Of a stretch of 64,000 nucleotides of DNA, positions 51,227 through 60,493 are shown piece by piece. Origin of the DNA: Egibacter rhizosphaerae (GTDB lineage: Bacteria > Actinomycetota > Nitriliruptoria > Euzebyales > Egibacteraceae); NCBI RefSeq assembly GCF_004322855.1, contig NZ_CP036402.1:2356001-2420000 (forward strand). The letters run 5' to 3'. How positions within the stretch are numbered: position 1 is the stretch's first letter; every line of letters begins with the position of its first letter. The position numbers and the translations under genes are program-made. The notes beneath the pieces are model-generated. The model saw only the letters and a list, made by a program, of their open reading frames with translations, was not told the origin of the DNA and ran no database searches.

Positions 51227-52384
51227 ATGACGAACGCGTGGGAAGCCAAGGCCAGTCCATTCCCTATGGACGAGTACGAAACCCGCCTCGAGAACGTCCG
51301 CCGCGAGATGCACGCACAAGCGTTGGACGGTCTGCTCGTCATGGGGCCCGAGGACCTTTACTACCTCACTGGTTACCGCTCGATGGGCTACTTCGCCCAC
51401 CAGGTGCTGATTGTGCGGCCGTCCGGGGAACCGCTCATGCTTTCAAGGGTCCTCGAGCAGCGGATGTACCTCGCCAACTCGTGGAGTCAGCGCTACCACG
51501 CGTACGGGGACGACGAGAATCCGATTGAGGCGACCATTGAAGCTCTCCGCGGTGAAGGGCTCGGCGCCGGGAATCGGCTTGGTGTGCCGCTCGGGAGTAA
51601 GCACCTATCTCCTGTGGACGCCGTCAAGTTGCAGGACGCCATGCCGGGCGCGGAATGGGTTGACGCGACCGGACTCGTGGCCCGCCTGCGGTCCACCAAG
51701 TCCGACCGGGAGATTGAATACATCCGCCAGGCAGCGAGTTTCACCCGAACTGCGTTCCGGGCCGCCGCCGAAGCTGCAGCGGAAGGGAAGACGGAGAATG
51801 ACCTGGCAGCAGCCTTTCTCGGCTCCATGATTGCAGAGGGTAGTGAGAAACCAGCTAGTGGCCCGCTGGTCGGGTCAGGCCCCCGTTCGTCGTACGGCCA
51901 CAGCTCTTGGGAAGGTCGGCCCCTTGAACGTGGCGACCTGATCTTCCTGGAAGGGGGGGGCTGTGTCCGTCGCTACCACGCAGGTGCGATGCGCACCATC
52001 GCCATTGGCGAGCCCAGCGAGCAGGCCCGCGCATTGGAGGAAGGCAGTCGCGCCGCCGCGACGGCTGCGGTGGAGGCGTTGAAGCCCGGCGCGACATCCG
52101 GAGACGTCGATAAGGCGTGTCGCGACGCTGTTGCTGAACTCGGCTTAAGTGAACACTTCCGCCACCGCACCGGATACTCAATAGGGATGGGCTTTAACAA
52201 TTGGATCGACGGGTTCAGTCTCCGTCCCGCCGGTGACGAGGAGATCAAGTCCAGTATGGTTTTCCACGTCGTCCCGTTCCTCAGTACTCCGGACTTCGCA
52301 GTAGCGTTGAGCGAGACAGTACTAGTAAGTCCCGAGGGCGGTGAGCGAGTGGTCGCCTTGCCTCCTGAGCTCATTGTTCGGTAA
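51227..52384 (+). CDS. M24-family (creatinase/ectoine hydrolase-like) enzyme
   Basis: The 385-residue protein has the N-terminal creatinase domain (MDEYETRLENVRREMHAQAL; DLYYLTGYRSMGYFAHQVL) and a C-terminal pita-bread domain (DREIEYIRQAASFTRTAF; FRHRTGYSIGMGFNNWIDGF; VALSETVLVSPEGG). The metal-binding Asp pair is replaced (LEGGGCVRRYHAGAMRT), as in metal-free members such as creatinase and the ectoine hydrolase DoeA/EutD, so it may open a cyclic or guanidino C-N bond rather than act as an aminopeptidase. GGAGG precedes ATG 51227. First gene of the low-GC operon. Confidence 0.85.
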   Translation: MTNAWEAKASPFPMDEYETRLENVRREMHAQALDGLLVMGPEDLYYLTGYRSMGYFAHQVLIVRPSGEPLMLSRVLEQRMYLANSWSQRYHAYGDDENPIEATIEALRGEGLGAGNRLGVPLGSKHLSPVDAVKLQDAMPGAEWVDATGLVARLRSTKSDREIEYIRQAASFTRTAFRAAAEAAAEGKTENDLAAAFLGSMIAEGSEKPASGPLVGSGPRSSYGHSSWEGRPLERGDLIFLEGGGCVRRYHAGAMRTIAIGEPSEQARALEEGSRAAATAAVEALKPGATSGDVDKACRDAVAELGLSEHFRHRTGYSIGMGFNNWIDGFSLRPAGDEEIKSSMVFHVVPFLSTPDFAVALSETVLVSPEGGERVVALPPELIVR

Positions 52385-52408
52385 CTCCGTGCGCGGACAG
52401 GAGGGGCC

Positions 52409-53397
52409 ATGACTCGGATTGTCTCGTGGGAAGACATGGAAGCCATAAATATGGCCCCACGAGACATCATCGAATTGACGGAAGAAGTTTACGTTCGCGA
52501 TCATGCTGGCGACGTGGAAGTTCCGGACAAGATTGGTGTTCATCCCCCTCGAGAGAATTCTCATTCCTCCACGCGATGCCCGCGTGTCTGCCGTACCGGC
52601 GCGCGGTCGGGATGAAGTGGGTCGCGTACTACCCGGGGAACACCCACGAAGGGTTGGTGGACTCCACTGGGATAGTCGTATTGAACGATTACGAGACGGG
52701 GCATCCGAAGGCAATCCTGGACGGCATGTGGATTACGTTCGCGCGAACCGCAGCGTGTGCAGCAGTTTTTGCCCGGTATCTCACAGCACGGCGGAACCCC
52801 CAGAGCTTGGCCCTGCTTGGCGCCGGCGGTCTGGCTCGTTGGTCGCTCGCCATGCTTTCTGAGGAGTTCACTTCGCTGAGTGAAGTGCGGGTCACCTCGA
52901 GGAGTAGGGAGAGCCGAGACTCCTTCTGCAAGGAGTTGGCACCGCTAGGGGCCTGGAACCTGCGGTCGTGCGAAACGGCCGAAGAGGCGGTGAAGGATGC
53001 CGAGATTGTGGTCAGCGCCATCGTGCCGCACGCGACGCCACCGTTTCGGGCGGAGTGGTTGGCGCCCGGCTCTCTCCTAATTGCGCTCGATCACCTCCAT
53101 GCGTGGGATAGTAGAACCTTTATCGAGGCCTCCCGCCTCATAGGGGACGCCGAGCAGTTCCTGGTCAACGCTGCTCCAAACTATGGTCTGGATTGGGGGT
53201 CCTTGGGTGGCTACGGCGATATAGGCGCAATCGCGGCGGGGGCAATGGCGGCACGGGAGCCCGACGAGTCACGTCTCGTCGGAATACCGACTGGTAAGGC
53301 GAGCATCGACATCGCGCTGGCTGCGGATCTCCTCACACGTAACGGAGCCAGCGGTCGGCTCGCGGTGGACCTCGGGCCGAGACAGGTGGGGCACTGA
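52409..53397 (+). pseudogene. Ornithine cyclodeaminase/mu-crystallin family gene with one frameshift
   Basis: The N-terminal 51 codons (WEDMEAINMAPRDIIELTEE; VPDKIGVHPPRENS) and the rest (FLHAMPACLPYRRAVGMKWV; LGAGGLARWSLAML dinucleotide motif; VVSAIVPHATPPF) match one OCD-family protein of about 330 residues. They lie in different frames, joined near 52556-52563, where one base appears lost. Family members deaminate ornithine or reduce cyclic imines; EutC of ectoine use is one. GGAGGGG precedes ATG 52409. Either a real inactivation or a sequencing error; neighbours are intact. Confidence 0.8.
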
Positions 53398-54608
53398 TGC
53401 TGTTACGCAACTTCAATCTGCTTGATGTCCTTTCAGGCGAGATCCGGGAAGGGTGGTCGCTGCAGGTCGAGGACGGGCGAATTTTTTGGATCGGGGAAGA
53501 GGACCGCGTGCCGGGGGCCGGCGAGCCAGTGGACCTCGGCGGGGCAACAGTCATGCCGGGACTGATCAACTGCCATGTGCACTTGAGCTACGGCGGTGAG
53601 GCAGATCCGAGCACGCGGGTGAACCGTGGCGCCGGGGAAGAAGCGCTCGTGGCGGCCCGACACGCTTGTCAGACCCTCAATGGTGGAGTGACGACGGTAA
53701 GGGACTGCGGGAGTCCAACGCGGGCGGCGACCGTGGTGCGGGAGGCGGTTTCCCGCGGAAGACTGGCGGGGCCGCGCGTACTGTCGAGCGGACGCCTGAT
53801 CACCATGACCGGCGGCCACGGACATTGGACCGGGGTCGAGGTGGACGGTGCCGACGGTGTGCGAACCATGGTGCGGGAGGAGATCAAGCACGGGGCGGAT
53901 TGGATCAAGTTCGCCGCGAGTGGGGGAGTGCTGACTCCCGGCACGCTCCTTGGCGCCCCTTCCTTCACTGCGGAGGAGATGGCCGCGGGCGTCGAAGCGG
54001 CGGCCTTCTTGGGGCGGCGAGTCGCCGCCCACGCAATCGGCACCGAGGGGATTAAGAACGCGCTTCGAGCGGGCGTCACCTCGATCGAGCACGGCAGCTA
54101 CCTCGACGCCGAGGCGATCGAAATGATGCTGGAGCGGGACGCCACGCACGTGCCGACCTTGTCGGCCTACTACAACGTGATCCACCACGGCGTCGAGGGC
54201 GGAGTACCACAAGAGGCCGTCAATAAGGCAGCGGGGGCCCATGAGGACAACCGCAACAGCCTCGTTCGGTCGTTGGAAGCGGGGGTCAACGTAGCCGTCG
54301 GAACGGATGCGGGGACGCCCTTCAATTCACACGGAGGGGTCGCCCTGGAACTGGAACTGATGGTCGACGCGGGCGCTTCCCCACTGCAGGCCCTGCAGTC
54401 TGGGACCATTAACGCTGCGCGCAACCTCGGGATCGAGTCCTTCTGCGGCTCCATCGAGAAGGGCAAGTCGGCAGACCTGCTGGTCCTCGACCGCAGCCCC
54501 TTCGAGGACTTGAACGTGCTCAGGGAGCCGCGCGCTGTGATGGTCGCCGGTAGTTGGGCGCCGCCCTGCGACACCCCCGAGGGCCCGCTGGGTCTGCTGG
54601 GAACGTAA
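53397..54608 (+). CDS. Metal-dependent amidohydrolase (imidazolonepropionase/Xaa-dipeptidase-like)
   Basis: The 403-residue enzyme has the amidohydrolase metal motifs: HxH in NCHVHLSYGG, the carboxylated Lys in WIKFAASGG, His in AAHAIGTEG, His in SIEHGSYL and Asp in GTDAGTP. The small beta-sandwich is built from both termini (PGLINCH entry; KSADLLVLDRSP exit). Close relatives by pattern hydrolyse N-acyl amino acids, Xaa-Arg/Lys dipeptides or imidazolonepropionate. TGATG overlap with the OCD gene shows coupling. Nuclear role in this operon: hydrolysis of an amide or cyclic amide. Confidence 0.88.
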   Translation: MLLRNFNLLDVLSGEIREGWSLQVEDGRIFWIGEEDRVPGAGEPVDLGGATVMPGLINCHVHLSYGGEADPSTRVNRGAGEEALVAARHACQTLNGGVTTVRDCGSPTRAATVVREAVSRGRLAGPRVLSSGRLITMTGGHGHWTGVEVDGADGVRTMVREEIKHGADWIKFAASGGVLTPGTLLGAPSFTAEEMAAGVEAAAFLGRRVAAHAIGTEGIKNALRAGVTSIEHGSYLDAEAIEMMLERDATHVPTLSAYYNVIHHGVEGGVPQEAVNKAAGAHEDNRNSLVRSLEAGVNVAVGTDAGTPFNSHGGVALELELMVDAGASPLQALQSGTINAARNLGIESFCGSIEKGKSADLLVLDRSPFEDLNVLREPRAVMVAGSWAPPCDTPEGPLGLLGT

Positions 54609-54633
54609 AGGCACGAAGGTGAGAGGACGTAAG

Positions 54634-55575
54634 GTGCAGGGTACCGCCTATTTCGACGGCGAATTCATCGATCTCCGGGAAGCGAAAGTCAGCGTCCGGT
54701 CACACGCGTTCAACTATGGCATCAGTGTTTTTGAGGGTATACGCGGTTACTGGGTGGAAGCAGCCGGGGAGGTCCGAATCTTCAGACTTGAGGATCACCT
54801 CAGGCGCATGGTCAGCTCGGCAAAATTGCTGCAGATGAACGACTTCCAAGACGTCGAATGGCTCACCCAGACGTGTTGCGATCTTATCCGCAGAGGTGAC
54901 TTCCGAGAGAACGTCTACCTGCGTCCCATCCTGTACAAGGATGCACCGGATGGGCTCGGAGTGCGCCTCGATCGTGCCCCCGATGCGTTTCTGGCCTATC
55001 TGTTCCCGCAAGGAGACTACGTTCCCGCGGACCGACCGCTGCGCGTGGGCGTCGGGTCGTGGCGACGGCTTGACGATAACGCCATCCCAGCGCGAGGAAA
55101 GATCGGCGGCGCGTATGTGAACGCGGCGTTAGCAAAGACGGAGGCTGTGCAGCGAGGGTATGACGAGTGCGTGATGCTGACACAGGCCGGCACAGTCGCT
55201 GAGGGCAGCACCGAGAACATATTCCTCGTTGATCAGTCCGGGAAGCTTGTTACACCGACAACAACGGACGACATCCTCGTCGGGATCACGCGCGACACCG
55301 TCATGCATCTAGCGCGGCAGGAACTCGACCTCGAGGTAGAGGAACGCGTGGTGGACCGCTCTGAGCTGTATCGGGCCTCAGAGGTGTTTCTGTGCGGGAC
55401 TGGGGCAGAGATCGCTGCCGCGGGCGAAATTGATGAGCGCCAGGTGGGGACGGGGAAAATCGGACCTGTGACCCAGCGCTTGCGCGAACTCTATGCGGAG
55501 GCGGTTCGCGGACAACTTGCGGGCTACGAGGAGTGGAACACGAGGGTGACCCTGCCGAGGGGGGAGCCTGGCTGA
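54634..55575 (+). CDS. Class IV aminotransferase (branched-chain type)
   Basis: The protein of about 313 residues has the bacterial BCAT pattern: RSHAFNYGISVFEGIRGYW, the PLP Lys region ARGKIGGAYVNAALAKTEA, the GYDECVMLTQAGTVAEGSTE phosphate-binding run with ENIFLVD, GITRDTVMHLA and FLCGTGAEI. It transfers amino groups between branched-chain-like amino or keto acids and glutamate. In this operon it may transaminate a breakdown product. GTG 54634 with GAGAGGA upstream is preferred; GTG 54619 is possible. Confidence 0.9.
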   Translation: MQGTAYFDGEFIDLREAKVSVRSHAFNYGISVFEGIRGYWVEAAGEVRIFRLEDHLRRMVSSAKLLQMNDFQDVEWLTQTCCDLIRRGDFRENVYLRPILYKDAPDGLGVRLDRAPDAFLAYLFPQGDYVPADRPLRVGVGSWRRLDDNAIPARGKIGGAYVNAALAKTEAVQRGYDECVMLTQAGTVAEGSTENIFLVDQSGKLVTPTTTDDILVGITRDTVMHLARQELDLEVEERVVDRSELYRASEVFLCGTGAEIAAAGEIDERQVGTGKIGPVTQRLRELYAEAVRGQLAGYEEWNTRVTLPRGEPG

Positions 55576-55659
55576 GAGGGGGGTGGACGGCAAGTCGGGA
55601 GGCCCGCGTCTGAATGGTCGATGAATACGAGTTTCAGAGCACCATAAGCGAGGTTAGAC

Positions 55660-56730
55660 ATGGCTAGATCCTTGAGCGTCATACTGGTCGGTCTTGTGGG
55701 TTTGCTCGCAATGGCCTGTGCCGATGACACCGACGAAGTTGAAGCCGAGCCACCTGAGGATGAGGAGGCCGATGAAGAGGCGAACGAGGAGACCGACGAG
55801 GAATCAGCGGGAGAAGCAGATATCGAGCTGAGTGCACTCATTTATGAGGAACCCGAGAAGGAAGAGGATAGTATCAACTTCTTTCGGCTCTACATGGACC
55901 GAGTGGAGGAAGAGAGCGACGGGCAGATCGTTTTTGAAGACGTGGCTGGGCCAGAAACAATTCCCACCGGCGACCAGATGTCGACGGTCGCCGATGGAGC
56001 CTTCGACATGGTGTTGACGTTCACAGCGCATGCGGGGGACGTTCCCGAGGTGGAGACCGCGCCGCTCTCTAGGTTAACCCCCGAGGAGGAACGCGGAAGC
56101 GGCTATTACGACTGGTTCGTCGAAGCCCACGAGGAGCGCATCGGTGTGACGCCGATCGGTCGGGCAACGACCAACTCGGGGTTCCAGATCTTTTCCACAG
56201 AGCCTATTGAGGGCATGGATGACTTGTCGGGGATGGATATCCGTTCGCACTCAGGGTATGACCCCTTTTTCCATGCGTTGGGAATGGAAACGCATCACAT
56301 GGATATCGGTGAGATTTACTCTGCCCTCGACCGCGGTGTTGTTGAGGCGGCGCCCTACCCGCTGTACGTCTACGACCTCGGAATTCACGAAGTCGCAGAG
56401 TACGCAGTAGAGCCGGCGTTCGGGACTTCCCACTCCACGTGGAGTTACATTAACACCGATACCTTTGAGGGGATGTCGGAGGACCTACAGGAACTGATGC
56501 TCGGTGTGCAGCAGGACCTCGAAGGGGAGATCGACGAACTAATCGAAGGGTGGCATGCCGAGGAGCGCGAGCGACTGGAGGAGGCTGGCATGGAGTTCCT
56601 CTCGCTGCCCGAGGGTGAGGCCGAGGAATTTCAGGAACTCTACATAGATTCCCGGTTCGAGGGGCTCGTGGAGGACGACTTCTTAACTGCGGCGGAGGCG
56701 GAAGAGGCACGCGAACTCACGGGAAACTAG
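55660..56730 (+). CDS. dctP: TRAP transporter solute-binding lipoprotein, DctP family
   Basis: The 356-residue precursor has a lipobox (LLAMAC) and an acidic linker, as expected in a monoderm where the binding protein must be tethered. The DctP fold follows (FFRLYMDRVEEESDGQIVFE; GDQMSTVADGAFDMVLTFTA; GMDIRSHSGYDPFFHALGME; IYSALDRGVVEAA; WSYINTDTFEGM). The usual R of the carboxylate site lies in the LSGMDIRS region. It should deliver an organic-acid-like ligand to DctQM. Confidence 0.9.
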   Translation: MARSLSVILVGLVGLLAMACADDTDEVEAEPPEDEEADEEANEETDEESAGEADIELSALIYEEPEKEEDSINFFRLYMDRVEEESDGQIVFEDVAGPETIPTGDQMSTVADGAFDMVLTFTAHAGDVPEVETAPLSRLTPEEERGSGYYDWFVEAHEERIGVTPIGRATTNSGFQIFSTEPIEGMDDLSGMDIRSHSGYDPFFHALGMETHHMDIGEIYSALDRGVVEAAPYPLYVYDLGIHEVAEYAVEPAFGTSHSTWSYINTDTFEGMSEDLQELMLGVQQDLEGEIDELIEGWHAEERERLEEAGMEFLSLPEGEAEEFQELYIDSRFEGLVEDDFLTAAEAEEARELTGN

Positions 56731-56806
56731 AACGTTCTGCAGTGTCCTAACAGCAGCCAAGGTGTGAGCGACTGATGGCAAGGCTGACCGACGGTGACCG
56801 TCCCCG

Positions 56807-57328
56807 ATGACTAGTATGGGAAGGTTGTTCGACAGGGTACTCGACATCGCGGGCGCGCTGGTCGGCTTTCTGGTTGTGTTCCAAGCCATCGCGGTCGCGG
56901 TGAACGTCGCCACCCGCTTCTTCTTTGACTTCACGATCGCGGCGGTGCTGGGGCTCACGGAGTGGAGCGTCGTGTGCATGGCATTCCTGGGGGCCGCCTG
57001 GTTGGAGCGCGAACGAGGCCATGTTGCCATGGATGCGATAGTGGATCGCTTCCATGGGCGCAGTAGGGTAGTACTTGAACTATTGGCCGTGGCGGTCGGG
57101 CTCGTGGCGTCAGCGGTCCTCGCCTACTACGGGACGAAGGTAAGCTACGACATGTGGGTGGCGGGAACCCACGACTTTTTTCGGATGCAGTACCTGCCGC
57201 AGGCGTACGTAATGGCGGTTATTCCGGTCGGGGGCGCACTTCTCTTCCTCCAGCTGCTGCGGCGCGGATGGACAGCGGCCACCAGCCGTCAAGATCGAGC
57301 GGAACCCGGTGAGGCGGGAGATGCGTAG
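56807..57328 (+). CDS. dctQ: TRAP transporter small permease, DctQ family
   Basis: The 173-residue protein has four membrane helices and the DctQ signature (LTEWSVVCMAFLGAAWLERE then RGHVAMDAIVDRF), the conserved acidic-aromatic cluster of small TRAP subunits. It complexes with DctM. ATG 56807 and ATG 56816 are both possible. Confidence 0.9.
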   Translation: MTSMGRLFDRVLDIAGALVGFLVVFQAIAVAVNVATRFFFDFTIAAVLGLTEWSVVCMAFLGAAWLERERGHVAMDAIVDRFHGRSRVVLELLAVAVGLVASAVLAYYGTKVSYDMWVAGTHDFFRMQYLPQAYVMAVIPVGGALLFLQLLRRGWTAATSRQDRAEPGEAGDA

Positions 57329-57464
57329 CGGGCGTTGGGGCAAGTCGGGTTCGCGCAACGGCATGGTGGCGGGCTGTTGGTCGTGTTTGGTTATGGCGAG
57401 AGCAACGAGCGGGTTGGTCGGAGGGGTCGTGCGCATGCCGAGTGCTGAGGGGCGAGGCTAGCTC

Positions 57465-58775
57465 ATGGAATGGCCGCTAGTTCTCGTGCTCCTCTTCGGT
57501 GGGTTTCTAATTCTGGTCCTGCTCGGCGTACCGGTCGTGTACGCGTTCTTCGGGGTCAACATTGCTTGGCTCTATGTGCTTCTCGGCAGTGCGGGCTTGG
57601 AGCAGCTTATCCGGAGCGTCTACGGCTCGTTGGCCCTCTTTGTGCTCTTGCCCATCACTTTGTTCATCTTCATGGGCGAGTTGATGTTTAGATCAGACGT
57701 TGCCCAACGAGTCCTGGACGCATTGGACGCTTGGCTGGGCAAACTGCCCGGCCGGCTGTCGATTCTTGCGGTCGTGGCAGGGGCCCTCATGTCGGCTTTG
57801 AGCGGGGCGAGCATCGGGAGCACTGCAATGCTTGGGGGCACGCTCGTGCCGGAGATGCGTCGGCGCGGCTACAGCAAGGCCATGAGCCTAGGGCCGGTGC
57901 TCGGCAGTGGCGGCATCTCGATCATGATTCCACCGAGCGGGCTCGCAGTTATCCTCGCCGTGATAGCTGGCATCTCCGTGGGCGCGACTCTGATCGCCAT
58001 CATTATTCCCGGGGTCATACTGGGTCTTGCCTACGCTAGCTACATAATCGCGCGCGCTGTGATGCGCCCTGAGGAAGCGCCCCGCTACGACGTGAAGCGC
58101 ATCCCGATGTCCGCGCGCTTGTGGATGGGTTTGAAGTACATAGCCCCTTTGGCGCTGATACTTTTTCTTGTGGTTGGTACGATCTTCCTGGGGATTGCCA
58201 CACCGACGGAAGCAGCGGCGCTCGGTGTGGTGGGGGCCTTCGTTCTAGCGCTCGTCTATGGGGGTTTCTCATGGGCGGGCTCGCGGCGGGCTGTCATGAC
58301 GACCGCGCGGACGTCTGTGATGGTGCTCGTTCTGCTAGCTGGCGCGGAGGCATTCTCCCAAGTGCTGGCGCTGACTGGAGCGCACCGCGGACTCGCGGAC
58401 TGGACAGTCAACCTGCCGCTCCCACCGATCCTTATCATCGCTATGATGCTGGTCATGACGCTTATTCTTGGTATGTTTATTGGCGGCGTCCCGCTAATGC
58501 TTATCACCCTGCCGATATTCATCCCTGTGGTCGAGACACTGGGATTCAGCCCCCTGTGGTACGGGGTGCTCACGCTACTCGCCGTGGAGATGGCACAGAC
58601 GACGCCCCCCTACGGAATCCTACTATTCGTAATGAAGGGTGTGGCTCCGGCGGATATTACTATCGCAGATGTAACCCGAGCCGCGCTACCCTATATTGGT
58701 ATTGACGCTGTCGTGATGGTTATACTTATCGTCGCGCCCGCGCTGGTACTGTGGTTGCCCGGCATGATGGGCTAA
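57465..58775 (+). CDS. dctM: TRAP transporter large permease, DctM family
   Basis: The 436-residue protein has about 12 membrane helices with DctM motifs (MGELMFRSDVAQRVLDALDA; ALSGASIGSTAMLGGTLVPE; SGGISIMIPPSGLAVILAVI; FLGIATPTEAAALGVVGAF). The broken-helix Na+/substrate motif GASIGSTA is intact. It imports the ligand with Na+. The 136 bp between dctQ and dctM show no gene. Ribosome site weak (GCGAGG). Confidence 0.93.
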   Translation: MEWPLVLVLLFGGFLILVLLGVPVVYAFFGVNIAWLYVLLGSAGLEQLIRSVYGSLALFVLLPITLFIFMGELMFRSDVAQRVLDALDAWLGKLPGRLSILAVVAGALMSALSGASIGSTAMLGGTLVPEMRRRGYSKAMSLGPVLGSGGISIMIPPSGLAVILAVIAGISVGATLIAIIIPGVILGLAYASYIIARAVMRPEEAPRYDVKRIPMSARLWMGLKYIAPLALILFLVVGTIFLGIATPTEAAALGVVGAFVLALVYGGFSWAGSRRAVMTTARTSVMVLVLLAGAEAFSQVLALTGAHRGLADWTVNLPLPPILIIAMMLVMTLILGMFIGGVPLMLITLPIFIPVVETLGFSPLWYGVLTLLAVEMAQTTPPYGILLFVMKGVAPADITIADVTRAALPYIGIDAVVMVILIVAPALVLWLPGMMG

Positions 58776-58866
58776 CAGGGATAAGCCCCAGCAATGCACC
58801 TGAATCCGAAAATGGAGCCCCCGAGACTTCCCAAGTAGTGGGAAATCGATTGCGCGGAGGTGGATG

Positions 58867-59634
58867 ATGGATGAGAGTATTTCTCAAGTCGAGCTTGGAC
58901 GAGGGAGCATCCGTAGCATCGTTGACCTTACACAACCGCTCTCGGAGCATACACCCGTTATCCCGATACCGCGGCCATACGAGGGCTCTCCACGGTTCGA
59001 GATGCACGAAATCAGTCGGTACGACGAGCGCGGTCCGGTCGCGTACTGGAATTGGTTCGTTGGCGGAGAGCATGTGGGAACCCATTTCGATGCGCCTGTC
59101 CACTGGGTGTCGGGGCAAGGGGGTGAAACGGTCGACCAGGTTGAGCCCCGCTGGCTCATCGGGCCGGCGGTCGTTCTGGACCGTGTCGCGCAATGCGAAA
59201 AGGACCCCGACTATTTGCTCGACATTCCCGATGTGGAGGAGTTCGAGGGGCAGCATGGACCGCTGCCCGACGGTGGGTGGTTGCTATACCGGTCGGGATG
59301 GGGGCGGTACGCCCACGAGGAGAATCGTTTCCTCAACGCGGACGAAAGGGGCTGTCACACGCCCGGGGTGACCGCACGCTGTGCGCGATGGCTGAGCGAG
59401 GAGCGCCCGATTTGCGGTTTCGGGGTCGAGACAGTGGGAACGGATTCCGGGCTCGCGTGGGAACAGGATCCGCCGTTCCCGATCCATCACTATCTGCACG
59501 GAGCCGGCAAGTACGGCCTCACGCAACTTGCGAACCTGGAGCAACTGCCTGAGACGGGGGTCACACTCGTCGTGGCTCCGCTGCGGATCGTCGGGGGGTC
59601 GGGCAGCCCCGCTCGCGTCTTCGCGTTGGTTTGA
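58867..59634 (+). CDS. Cyclase family protein (kynurenine formamidase-like)
   Basis: The 255-residue protein has the cyclase/KynB metal motif HxGTHxDxPxH as GEHVGTHFDAPVHW, preceded by VDLTQPLSEHTPVIPIP and followed by LLYRSGWGR and the conserved FGVETVGTDSGLA. Family members hydrolyse N-formylkynurenine, other formamides, or cyclic imides and isatin. Last gene of the low-GC operon, so it likely acts in the same pathway. ATG 58867 or 58864; GAGGTG lies just upstream. Confidence 0.88.
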   Translation: MDESISQVELGRGSIRSIVDLTQPLSEHTPVIPIPRPYEGSPRFEMHEISRYDERGPVAYWNWFVGGEHVGTHFDAPVHWVSGQGGETVDQVEPRWLIGPAVVLDRVAQCEKDPDYLLDIPDVEEFEGQHGPLPDGGWLLYRSGWGRYAHEENRFLNADERGCHTPGVTARCARWLSEERPICGFGVETVGTDSGLAWEQDPPFPIHHYLHGAGKYGLTQLANLEQLPETGVTLVVAPLRIVGGSGSPARVFALV

Positions 59635-59715
59635 AAGCTCGGGGCTAGCTGCGCATCCCGAGGGCTCTTGTTGCCTGCAAGGAAGCCACACGATGGCACG
59701 TGGGCACCACCGGGG

Positions 59716-60442
59716 TCAGCAGCGAGCGAGCAGGACGTCGTTCGCGTCGGGCCCGGAGAGCGTGAAGGCCTCGTCGAAGCCGGCTCGCCGCAGCGCCGCG
59801 AACCAGTCGTCGCGGGGAAACGCCGCGCAGACGTGCCGGTCGTGCACGGCGCGCACCGTGGCGCCCTCTCGCAGCAGGTACGCGAAGTCGACGATGTAGG
59901 TGGGGTCGTCCGGGTCGGCCTCCCAGGTCCACTCGAGATAACGCAGGTCGCGCTCGCCCCGGTCGCGGCCACCGTGGTGGGTGCCGGTGGTGAACGTTTC
60001 CCTGACGAAGTCGGGGGCGAACAGCGCGAGACCGCCGGGGAGCACGTGGTCGTAGGCAGTGCGCGCCGCGTGGAGGTCGTCCAGGGTCGTGAGGTAGCTC
60101 GCCGCGTCGTGGACGAACACCGCGTCGAAGCGGCGGCCGAGGCGGACGGTGCGCATGTCCCCGGCCAGGTGGGTGCATTCCGGGTTGATCCGCCGGCTGG
60201 TCTCGAGCATCGCCTCGGAGGCGTCGACGAGGACGAGGTCGAAGTGGGCCTTCAGGTGGTTCGCGTTGTTCCCGCCGCCGCTGCCGAGTTCGAGGACGGT
60301 GGTGACCGTCCGGGTGGCGTGCCCGAGCAAGTGGCGGTACTGCTCGGCCTCGTCCGCGTACTCCTCGGGCGGCGGTGAGAAGATGGAACCACTCGGCGAG
60401 GTCGCCGTAGAGCTTCGGGGCGTGTGGGGCGGGTTCGTCCAC
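59716..60442 (-). pseudogene. SAM-dependent methyltransferase gene with one frameshift
   Basis: The N-terminal piece (DEPAPHAPKLYGDLAEWFHL) and the main domain (PPEEYADEAEQYRHLLGHAT; VLELGSGGGNNANHLK; FDAVFVHDAASYL; HVLPGGLALFAPDF) form a typical class I methyltransferase of about 240 residues, but in two frames joined near 60366-60377 in the run CACCGCCGCCCGAGG. One base seems inserted. It could be inactive or a sequencing error. GTG 60442 is taken as start; ATG 60466 is an alternative. Confidence 0.78.
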
Positions 60443-60493
60443 GACCGGGAGTCTACGAGCGGCCATGAGGCCTGGATGCAGTGGGCCCGGGCC

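Noticed and set aside
51102-59649. GGCTAGC at both edges of the low-GC block (51102-51108 and 59643-59649) as a possible attachment-site repeat
   Set aside because: Only 7 bp match, the flanks diverge at once, the same string occurs elsewhere (about 5573), and there is no integrase, transposase or tRNA nearby.
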